A stretch of 64,000 bases of DNA from Protonemura montana (taxonomy: Eukaryota > Arthropoda > Insecta > Plecoptera > Nemouridae). A program made the position numbers and the translations under genes. The notes below the pieces were generated by a model, which was not told where the DNA came from, made no database searches, and worked only from the letters and a program-made list of their open reading frames with translations. Below are positions 36,901 to 48,900 of the stretch, piece by piece (within the stretch, counting starts at the first letter, position 1; each line of letters begins with the position of its first letter). The stretch spans positions 2,542,001 to 2,606,000 of the forward strand of contig OX387606.1 of assembly GCA_947568835.1 (NCBI GenBank), in the 5' to 3' direction.

Positions 36901-39900
36901 GTTACTATACAGTTTTACAAATTTAAAGTATTGCAATTTTACAATTTTACTATTTTGGCAAGTTCGTTGAATGGCAGGCTATTCCATAGCCTAGTTCCAC
37001 TGCCAAGGAGTGAGTGGCGTCCTATGTTTGTTCAATAAAACTTTATAAATAGTTTTTTTCCATTATCAGCTCTTATATCTTTATCTCTTTTCTGATTCAA
37101 AATGCAACATTTCGCCATCATTTCACTTCTTTTGTAAACAGCCACCGTGTCGGTTGTCCTAAATATATGATTGAAAATTCGTTGGGTAGGTGCATGTGTT
37201 CTCCTAACATCCTGCAAGTTTCAATCGTTTCCAATCAATGTTCTTTTTGAAATTGAACAAAGACAGAGATGAGAGGGGAAAACAGCCGATATATGTGGAC
37301 AGAGAACCGAATCGATTTACTCTGTGCATACAATGACTCATTATGCTTGTACTGACTAGCTCGTTACAGCGTTCTTCATTTCTTTAAAATACACATTTAC
37401 ATTGTCAAGTTGCCCAGTCGAGTTTCAATACAAAGTTTGCACTCAGACAATTCTGTATTTTGATAAAAACAATAAAATATAATGCCTTTACGAAATTATG
37501 GGCGAACCAAAGAAAATTTCGAAAAAAAAAAAGTAAAGAGCAATAGCTGGACAATGGAAAGAAAGCTAGACTGGAAAATTGTGCAACCGAACCGGGTTAC
37601 GTACCCGGTACCTCCCAATTGCCGGTCGGGTGCTCTACCAACTGAGCTATCCGGACACACATATTCCAGTTTTCGCGGGGATGGGATAAGGGATCCCCTC
37701 AAGGGAGAAGAGGCCGAGGTGACTCGTATGGACGAGTTCGTCAATGGCAACAGGACAGAATGGTCTGTCATTATCAGACCACAGAATGGTCTGTCACTAT
37801 CAGACCACAGAATGGTCTGTCACTATCAGACCACAGAATGGTCTGTCACTATCAGACCACAGAATGGTCTGTCATTATCAGACCACAGAATGGTCTGTCC
37901 CTATCAGACCACAGAATGGTCTGTCACTATCAGACCACAGAATGGTCTGTCATTATCAGACCACAGAATGGTCTGTCATTATCAGACCACAGAATGGTCT
38001 GTCACTATCAGACCACAGAATGGTCTGTCACTATCAGACCACAGAATGGTCTGTCATTATCAGACCACAGAATGGTCTGTCACTATCAGACCACAGAATG
38101 GTCTGTCATTATCAGACCACAGAATGGTCTGTCACTATCAGACCACAGAATGGTCTGTCACTATCAGACCACAGAATGGTCTGTCATTATCAGACCACAG
38201 AATGGTCTGTCATTATCAGACCACAGAATGGTCTGTCACTATCAGACCACAGAATGGTCTGTCACTATCAGACCACAGAATGGTCTGTCACTATCAGACC
38301 ACAGAATGGTCTGTCACTATCAGACCACAGAATGGTCTGTCATTATCAGACCACAGAATGGTCTGTCACTATCAGACCACAGAATGGTCTGTCACTATCA
38401 GACCACAGAATGGTCTGTCACTATCAGACCACAGAATGGTCTGTCATTATCAGACCACAGAATGGTCTGTCACTATCAGACCACAGAATGGTCTGTCACT
38501 ATCAGACCACAGAATGGTCTGTCACTATCAGACCACAGAATGGTCTGTCACTATCAGACCACAGAATGGTCTGTCACTATCAGACCACAGAATGGTCTGT
38601 CACTATCAGACCACAGAATGGTCTGTCACTATCAGACCACAGAATGGTCTGTCACTATCAGACCACAGAATGGTCTGTCACTATCAGACCACAGAATGGT
38701 CTGTCACTATCAGACCACAGAATGGTCTGTCACTATCAGACCACAGAATGGTCTGTCACTATCAGACCACAGAATGGTCTGTCACTATCAGACCACAGAA
38801 TGGTCTGTCATTATCAGACCACAGAATGGTCTGTCACTATCAGACCACAGAATGGTAAAATCACAACATGGTTTTTGTGTCAACAATGCTAGTGTTTAAT
38901 TTCAAGTTTGTAGCTCTTGAGTCGTTTCGTGGTAATCTGTGATTTAGCTGGAAAACAGCCCCTTTTCATTTGGTCAATTTCATAAAGAACATTGATTGGA
39001 AACGATTGAAACTTACAGGGCAGTAGGAGAACACATGCACCTACTCAAAGAATTTTCAATCATATTTTTAGTCTAACTGATACGGCGGCTGTTAACACTT
39101 GAAGTGAACTATAACGAAATGTTGCATTGTGAATCGAAAGAGAGGATTAGAATAGGAACAAACCTCAACTTCAGGTCAGTTTTTGTCTCCAGAGTTGACA
39201 ATATGTTGACTGGGCCACATGTTGCAGCGTGTGCGTGCTCCGTGTGGGGTTCAGTGCGTGACGACTGCGAGCAGATGACGGGCCGATGCGTGTGCAAGCC
39301 GGGCATACAGGGACAAAAGTGCACGGTCTGCACGGGTGGCAGCAACCGCGTCCTGGGACCCCACGGATGTGTCAAAGGTGAGAATCAAACTCGGATCTAC
39401 TGACAAAATGGTGCACATTTTCATAAGAAATTCAACCACTGTACGTAAGGACGGGGATAAAAACCCGGATCCTACCTTTTACGTGTTATTACCTAATGGA
39501 TGCTCTACTAACTGAGCTATACGGGCACACTAGACTGTACCCCTAGCTGACTTTACATTGGAGAAACAATGGCACAATATGCATTGTTTATGTTTTTATT
39601 TGTTTATTTATTTTATTTCTTTATTTATTTGTTTATTAATAACTTTTGTATTGCAATAATGACCTGAAACTAATAGAATTACAGTGATGTTTGTAGAATT
39701 TACAGTATAATTACATATACCTTTGTGGTTAGCTTATAAATTTACAGTGGTAATTCACGTGTTTAACTTTTGTCTGCAGGCGACGCCCCCACTCCCACGG
39801 CCACCTCGTGCTCGCTGCTTGAATGCTACTTCAGCGCCATCTGTGAAGAGCATCACGGCCACGCTGAATGCGTGTGTCGAGCTTCTTGTGCTGATGAGCC

Positions 39901-42900
39901 AATCAACACACAGGTCGTGTGTGGGAACGACGGCCAAACATACGGAAGCGAATGTCAACTTAAACTCTTCTCATGCAGATACCAGAAGGACATCGTGGTA
40001 CGGGCCCTGGGAGCGTGTAAAGGTGAGTCTACAGCACCTAGCACCTAGAACAGTGGACTGCTTGGAAAAACATGGCCCGTAAGAATAACACAGAGACATT
40101 TTTCAACCACTAGCACCTAGTATATTGGACTGCTTGGAAAAACATGGCCCATAAGAATAACACAAAGACATTTTTCAACCACTAGCACCAAGTACATTGG
40201 ACTGCTTGGAAAAACATAGGCCAAAAGAATAACACAGAGACATTTTTCTACCTCTAGCACCTAGTACATTGGGCTGCTTGGAAAAACATGGCCCATAAGA
40301 ATAACACAGAGACATTTTTCAACCCCTAGCACCTAGTACATTGGACTGCTTGGAAAAACATGGCCCATAAGAATAACACAGAGACATTGTTCAACCCCCA
40401 GCACCTAGTACATTGGACTGCTTGGAAAAACATGGCCCATAAGAATAACACAGAGACATTTTTCAACCCCTAGCACCTAGTACATTGGACTGCTTGAAAA
40501 AACATAGCCCATAAGAATAACACAGAGACATTTTTCAACCCCTAGCACCTAGTACATTGGACTGCTTGGAAAAACATGGCCCATTAGAATAACACAGAGA
40601 CATTTTTCAACCACTGGCACCTAGTGCATTGGACTGCTTGGAAAAACATGGCCCATAAGAATAACACAGAGACATTTTTCAACCACTAGCACCTAGTGCA
40701 TTGGACTGCTTGGAAAAACATGGCCCATAAGAATAATATAGAGACATTTTTCAACCCCTAGCACCTAGTACAGTGGACTGCTTGGAAAAACATGGCCCAT
40801 AAGAATAAGACAGACATTTTTTAACCCCTAGCACCTAGTACATTGGACTGCTTTGAAAAACATGGCCCATAAGAATAACACAGAGACATTTTTCAACCCC
40901 TAGCACCTAGTACATTAGACTGCTTGGAAAAACATGGCTAATAAGAATAACACAGAGACATTTTTCAACCTCTAGCACCTAGTACATTGGACTGCTTGAA
41001 AAAACATGGCCCATAAGAATAACACAGAGACATTTTAATTCCTAGCACCTAGTGCATTGGACTGCTTGGAAAAACATGACCCATAAGAATAACACAGAGA
41101 CATTTCAACATCTAGCACCTAGTACATTGGACTGCTTGGAAAAACATGGCCCTTAAGAATAATATAGAGACATTTTTCAACCACTAGCACCTAGTACATT
41201 GGACAGCTCGGAAAAATATGGCTAATAAGAATAACACAGGGAAATTTTTCAAATTCTAGCGCCTAGTACATTGGACTGCTTGTAAAAACATAGCCCATAA
41301 GAATACCACAGAGACATTTCAACCCCTAGCACCTAGTACATTGGACTGCTTGGAAAAACATGGCCCATAAGAATAATACAGAGACATTTTTTAACCACTA
41401 GCACCTAGTACATTGGACTGCTTGGAAAAACATGGCCCATAAGAATAACACAAAGACATTTTTCAACCACTAGCACCAAGTACATTGGACTGCTTGGAAA
41501 AACATGGCCCATAAGAATAACACAGAGACATTGTTCAACCCCCAGCACCTAGTACATTGGACTGCTTGGAAAAACATGGCCCATAAGAATAACACAGAGA
41601 CATTTTTCAACCCCTAGCACCTAGTACATTGGACTGCTTGAAAAAACATAGCCCATAAGAATAACACAGAGACATTTTTCAACCCCTAGCACCTAGTACA
41701 TTGGACTGCTTGGAAAAACATGGCCCATAAGAATAACACAGACACATTTTTCAACCACTAGCACCTAGTGCATTGGACTGCTTGGAAAAACATGGCCCAT
41801 AAGAATAACACAGAGACATTTTTCAACCCCTAGCACCTAGTACATTGGACTGCTTGGAAAAACTTGGCCCATAAGAATAACACAGAGACATTTTTCAACC
41901 ACTAGCACCTAGTACATTGGACTGCTTGGAAAAACATGGCCCATAAGAATAACACAGAGACATTTTTCAACCACTAGCACCTAGTGCATTGGACTGCTTG
42001 GAAAAACATGGCCCATAAGAATAACACAGAGACATTTCTCAACCACTAGCACCTAGTACATTGGACTGCTTGGAAAAACATGGCCTATAAGAATAACACA
42101 GAGACATTTCAACCCCAAGCACCTAGTACATTGGACTGCTTGGAAAAACATGGCCCATAAGAATAACACAAAGACATTTCAACCCCTAGCACCTAGTATT
42201 TTAGACTGCTTGGAAAAACATGGCCCATAAGAATAACACAGAGACATTTCAACCCCCAGCACCTAGTACATTGGACTGCTTGGAAAAACATGGCCCATAA
42301 GAATAACACAGAGACATTTTTCAACCCCTAGCACCTAGTATATTGGACTGCCTGGAAAAACATGGCCAATAAGAATAACACAGAGACATTTCAACCAGTA
42401 GCACCTAGTACATTGGACTGTTTGGAAAAACATGGCTCATAAGAAGAACACAGAGACATTTTTCAACCCCTAGCACCTAGTACATTGGACTGCTTGGAAA
42501 AACATGGCCCATAAGAATAACACAGAGACATTTTTCAACCACTAGCACCTAGTACATTGGACTGCTTGGAAAAACATGGCCCATAAGAATACTACAGAGA
42601 CATTTCGACCCCTAGCACCTAGTACATTGGACTGCTTGGAAAAACATGGCCCATAAGAATAACACAGAGACATTTCAACCACTAGCACCTAGTACATTGG
42701 ACTGCTTGAAAAAACATGGCCCATAAGAATACTACAGAGACATTTCGACCCCTAGCACCTAGTACATTGGACTGCTTGGAAAAACATGGCCCATAAGAAT
42801 AACACAGAGACATTTCAACCCCTAGCACCTAGTATATTGGACTGCTTGGAAAAACATGGCCCATAAGAATAACACAGAGACATTTCAACCACTAGCGCCT

Positions 42901-45900
42901 AGTACATTGGACTGCTTGGAAAAACATGGCCCATAAGAATACCACAGAGACATTTCAACCACTAGCACCTAGTACATTGGACTGCTTGGAAAAACATGGC
43001 CCATAAGAATAACACAGAGACATTTCAACCCCTAGCACCTAGTACATTGGTCTGCTTGGAAAAACATGGCCCATAAGAATAATATAGAGACATTTCAACC
43101 CCTAGCACCTAGTACATTGGAATTACATATTGTCCTGCTTGCAGAAGAGATGTTCGCGGGTACCGAGTGGCCTCCTCGACGGTCAACGGAGCCTGGTGAT
43201 GTCAGCTCATCGCTTTCCAAGTCAACACGACACCTGCTGGTCCCTGGCGGCAAATACCCGCCCTACAGCAGTCTGTTGACCTTGCAGCCTCGAATCCAGC
43301 CAGCAGTGAGCAGCAACCACCACGGTAATGATAATAATAACAATAATCAAATATATTTAATCCTGGGAACAATGCATTTCAGAGTAAGGTTTGTTATAGA
43401 ATACGTCATGGATAACATAAAGGGGGACAGTAGGATAGCATAAAGTGATAACACATTATTATTTCAGGATATAAATTCAAAGATAATTCAGAGTCTGTCT
43501 TGTACATGTGAGTTATAGACATGTATTGAATAAGGAGATACCTTGCAAAGAAATATTTTATGTTGAGTATTGAAGCTGTGGGAGGAACAGGTGGCTAACA
43601 GGAGGCTAGTATTGATCACGTGACGCGACGTTGCTTGCAGACTCGGCCGAGACAGCGCTAGCGTCGACTGCTGCCACGCTGCGTGCGCAGCCCGCGCTGC
43701 TCGGCGACACATGCGTGACGGACGCCGACTGTGACGTCACGAACAGTCGTTGCATGGCTCGTGCGTGCGTGTGCCACGTGCGTCACGCGCCCACGAAAGA
43801 CCGGCAACACTGCGTCGGTACGTGGAACAGCCACCAGGGCGATAGTGTTATATTTTCTGCTCGATAAATGTCCGCCAAATTACCGCTGGGCTGACACAAA
43901 TGCAGGACCACGTGTTGCCGGCCTCGTTTGCTCAGCAGTAAGCGCCATCGGGTGGCACCAACCGTTACCACGTATTCCCGGCCTCGTTGGCTCAGCAGCA
44001 AGTACCATCGGGTGGCACCTACCTTTACCACGTGTTGCCGGCCTCGTTTGCTTAGCAGCAAGCGCCATCGAGTGGCATCTATCGTTACCACGTGTTGCCG
44101 GCCTCGTAAGCTCAGCAGCAAGCTTCAAACTAGCGTTTTTAGATGAAATTTTATTTAAATTGCAAACGCTTGTAATGCGCGGGGTATTTTATTATTATGA
44201 ACAATATAACCGTCTCAAAAATTGATGCCCAAACGGGGCATCAAACGTTTGGGCATCAGTTTTTTAGACGGTTTTAGTGTTCATAATAATAAAAACTAGC
44301 GCTGGTCTTTACCTTTGAACTCAACGGTGCATTTATAGCAGTTTTGTAAATATAACAGCAGGAATTGTTCGGCTTGCCGCTAGGCTGATGGCTGGCGCTT
44401 CTCATGTCTTTAGGTTGCAATTATGTGTAAAGGGACTTCCCCTGCCAGGACTACAGCACCCCATATGTTTCCGATTGTTGCAGATGACGCCGAGGCACCC
44501 GGTGAACCGACGCATGGTGCGCGTGCGTGTTCGTCCCAGCCTTGCCAGCACGGCGGCGCGTGCGCTGACGAAGAGGACGGGGTGTTCTCGTGCGCGTGCC
44601 AGGATGGTTTCCTCGGGGCACGCTGCGAGAAGCGCCGAGGTGAGGCGGTAGCGGGTAGTGCAACTAGGAGACGAGAAGACTAGGGGACAAACCCTCTAAA
44701 TTTCAATTATTATCTGCCATTCTGATTTTGCACTGAATATTTTGTTCACTTTATTAGCTAATTAAAAGATTTTATGAACTTTGCAAAAATAATTTCAGTT
44801 TTCTCAAATATACTGTGTAAATTGCACGTATGATCCATGAGTATTGGATGGGTGACCATCATACACATGACCAGTTCTGTTCGGGAGAGAGATTGGAGGG
44901 ATGAAAGTTAAGCAACACTGCGCTGGGTCAGGTATTGGATGGGTGACCATCATACACATGACCAGTTCTGTTCGGGAGAGAGGTTGGAGGGATGAAAGTT
45001 AAGCAACACTGCGCTGGGTCAGGTATTGGATGGGTGACCATCATACACATAACCAGTTCTGTTCGGGAGAGAAGTTGGAGGGATGAAAGTTAAGCAACAC
45101 TGCGCTGGGTCAGGTATTGGATGGGTGACCATCCTACATATGACAAGTTCTGTTCGGGAGAGAGGTTGGAGGGATGAAAGTTAAGCAACACTGCGCTGGG
45201 TCAGGTATTGGATGGGTGACCATCATACACATGACCAGTTCTGTTCGGGAGAGAGGTTGGAGGGATGAAAGTTAAGCAACACTGCGCTGAGTCAGGTATT
45301 GGATGGGTGACCATCAAACACATGACCAGTTCTGTTCGGGAGAGAGGTTGTAGGGATGAAAGTTAAGCAACACTGCGTTGAGTCAGGTATTGGATGGGTG
45401 ACCATCATACACATGACCAAATCTGTTCGGGAGAGAGGATGGAGGGATAAAAGTTAAGCAACACTGCGCTGAGTCAGGTATTGGATGGGTGACCATCATA
45501 CACATGACCAGTTCTGTTCGGGAGAGAGGATGGAGGGATGGAAGTTAGTACAGCAACTTCACTCGACTTGCTTAACAACCTCTCGACAGCATGGATTTGT
45601 GGAGGAATCCTGTTGTTCGCGTTGTACCGTCCTTCGGAAGGGACGTTAAGCCGGTGGTCCCCTTGGTCTTCGACAGGAGTAGGCTACTTGCCGGCACCGG
45701 GTTTCCCCTTTCCTTGTATGCTAGGTGAATAATTGCCCACTCGTTACAGCGCTCCTTGCGGCTGTTTCAGAGTTCTCTGTGCCCGCGTTTGAAGGACGCT
45801 CGTACGTGCGTCTGGCACCACTCAAGGCCAACAACAAGTTGAGCATCGAGATTGAGTTCAAGGCGCACGCGCGGGACGGACTCCTCCTTTACAGCCAACA

Positions 45901-48900
45901 GCAAGCGGATGGAACCGGAGACTTTGTCTCGCTAGCACTGGTGGACGGGTGAGTGATGTCAGCCTCCTTGACAGCTATGCATGCTGTAATCTGTGGTTAT
46001 TTTGTGCGTACGCTCAGATACGCACTGCGTACCCACCTTTTCTTGCAATAGTGTACGTCGATTACTCATTCCGGGAAAACTTTGGTCTACTCTACATTTA
46101 AATTCAAGGAACACATGTTATTTTGGTGAACATTTTATTTGGAAATGGCATTCTGCAGAACGTAGATATATTCACAGAATCTTATCATTCTGAAAAATAA
46201 ATGCCAAATACACTAGCTCATAATTATGACTACGCAAAGCGACAGCAAGGCCAAACTCAGGCAACGCTACCCTTTGTCAGGCAGCGCCAACAAAGCATAG
46301 CGAGAGTATAGAAATTGTTTATATGTTGATATTATTATATGATATATTATATGATGATACCTATTGATACAGCATCCCCCCCCCTCCTCCCCCAAGAAAA
46401 CACACGATCTAGAACAGCTCCTGAATTCAATTGAGAGCGTACCCAACTTTTTCGTAACAAATTATCCACTAGCTGCAAAGGACGGTTTAAAATCAGTGTC
46501 ATCCGCCCCGGCCATCTTGTTTCTGAATTCATTGGCTGGGTGTTTCAAATGTAACCTGAAGTAGGTTTAACACTTTCTGCCTATTGTTAACCGTGATGAG
46601 TTTCCTTTGTTGTCTCTTCCCTGGTGGCATGTGACGTCACTGGTTTGTTCGTGTGTTTCCGCCCAGGTTCGTTGAGTTCCGCTACAATCTCGGCGCAGGC
46701 GCCGTGTCAATACGGTCGCTGGAGCGAGTGGAGCTTCGTGCTTTCCACCGCGTGGTGGCCAAGCGCTACCATCGCGACGGGCTGCTGAAGCTTGATGATG
46801 CCGAGGATGTGGTGGGCCAGTCGCAGGGAGCGCTCAAATCGCTTGATCTCGCCGGGCACGCCTATGTGGGATACGTGCCCACCAACGTATCGAGGTAGGC
46901 GAGGTTGTGGTGAGGTTGATTTATTTGTACTGTTCTTTGGCCATCTATCGGCTTGGGTTCCAAGTTGACTCTCCCCTCTCAAGATGAAATTTCAAGATGA
47001 AATGTGTCCAATGGTTTAGTGGTCAACTGAAGGCTTGTAGAGAGTAGTAGCGTTCAGTGTGCAGGTTCTAGGTAGAGACAGAACGTTAATGTTAAACCGT
47101 TGAGTGTGCAGGTTCTAGGTAGCGACAGAACGTTAATGTTAAACCGTTGAGTGAGCAGGTTCTAGGTAGAGACAGAACGTTAATGTTAAACCGTTGAGTG
47201 TGCAGGTTCTAGGTAGAGACAGAACGTTAATGTTAAACCGTTGAGTGTGCTGGTTCTAGGTAGAGACAGAACGTTAATGTTAAACCGTTGAGTGTGCAGG
47301 TTCTAGGTAGAGACAGAACGTTAATGTTAAACCGTTGAGTGTGCAGGTTCTAGGTAGAGGCAGAACGTTAATGTTAAACCGTTGAGTGTGCAGGTTCTAG
47401 GTAGAGACAGAACGTTAATGTTAAACCGTTGAGTGTGTAGGTTCTAGGTAGAGACAGAACGTTAATGTTAAACCGTTGAGTGTGCAGATTCTAGGTAGAG
47501 ACAGAACGTTAATGTTAAACCGTTGAGTGTGCAGGTTCTAGGTAGAGACAGAACGTTAATGTTAAACCGTTGAGTGTGCAGGTTCTAGGTAGAGACAGAA
47601 CGTTAATGTTAAACCGTTGAGTGTGCAGGTTCTAGGTAGAGACAGAACGTTAATGTTAAACCGTTGAGTGTGGAGGTTCTAGGTAGAGACAGAACGTTAA
47701 TGTTAAACCGTTGAGTGTGCAGGTTCTAGGTAGAGACAGAACGTTAATGTTAAACCGTTGAGTGTGCAGGTTATAGGTAGAGGCAGAACGTAAATGTTAA
47801 ACCGTTGAGTGTGCAGGTTCTAGGTAGAGACAGAACGTTAATGTTAAACCGTTGAGTGTGCAGGTTCTAGGTAGAGGCAGAACTTTAATGTTAAACCGTT
47901 GAGTGTGCAGATTCTAGGTAGAGACAGAACGTTAATGTTAAACTGTTTGAATATCGTTACGTGTATATCAATCGTTGAGGTCAACATTGATGGAGATCAT
48001 TTGAGCATGAAAAGTCTCAAAAGCGAGTAAGCCTACGATAAATATCAAAATTTAATTTCATACGACAGTGGCTCCACTTAACAGCGTGTTCCGGTACTCT
48101 GCATTTTTTTGGTAAAGAAGTCATTTGGTGGCCGTCTTTCACGCAGAAAGTTTAACATGAACGTTCTGCTTCTACCTAGAACTTGCACACTCAACAGTTT
48201 AACATTAACGTTTTGCCTCTACCTAGAACCTGCACACTCAACGGTTTAACATTAACGTTGTGTCGCTACCTAGAAGCTGCACACTCAACGGTTTTAGGGA
48301 GTCACTGCATGAGACTGGATCCTCACCCTTGGTCGCCACCTTCACAGGGTGTTCGAGAACGCAGGCACGACCTCGGGACTGGTTGGTTGCGTGCGTCGAC
48401 TACGCATCGGCAGGCGAACGTTGGAGCTGCGCGCCGGCGCAGACGAGCTGGTGCAGGCTGCGCATGGACTGCGCGAGTGCGTGGAGGATCCGTGCGCAGC
48501 GCGACCTTGCCGCAACGCAGCCACTTGTCGTGCGCTGGACACGGAACAGTATTTGTGCGACTGTGCACCGGGGAACGCCGGCACACACTGCGAGGTAAGC
48601 GTCGTGCGTCATCTCCCGAGGTCAGCAGAGCAGGGCGTGTCTATGTTCTTCGACCGTTTCAAGGGGGATATCGCACTACGGTCGATTGGTCGGTCTATCT
48701 AGCATCAGAGCAGTTATATGCTGTACTGACATTTCCAGATGTAAAAAATAAATGTTCAGAATAAATCTCTCGCCAGACTTTAGCCGCACTGATCGCCTTG
48801 ATCGCAAAATCGATGAAAAACACTGAAACAATGTTTATCAAAAATGACAAATCATAATTACATATCAATCCAGCACGTCGGAGTAGAGCGTACTGCCTGT

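Larger units (their letters stand above)
37075..39130 (-). mobile_element. Large fold-back element with hairpin array inside
   Basis: Forward arm 37075-37270 and reverse arm 38885-39130 are inverted copies of the 4795-5065 sequence. Between 37305 and 37485 lies the reverse of 5100-5285. Compared with the 4795-5285 copy, about 1.3 kb (a tRNA-like block and the 26-bp array) is inserted at the point CCAAAGAAAATTTCG. Confidence 0.82.

Noticed and set aside
37757-38857. CRISPR-like array
   Set aside because: Direct head-to-tail repeats with no variable spacers; eukaryotic context.
37482-38892. Frames of 379-458 codons
   Set aside because: Open only because the 26-bp unit lacks stops; they start in transposon sequence.
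43731-44225. 164-codon frame after agrin exon 16
   Set aside because: Out of the agrin frame in its first part, then a translation of the 60-bp repeat.
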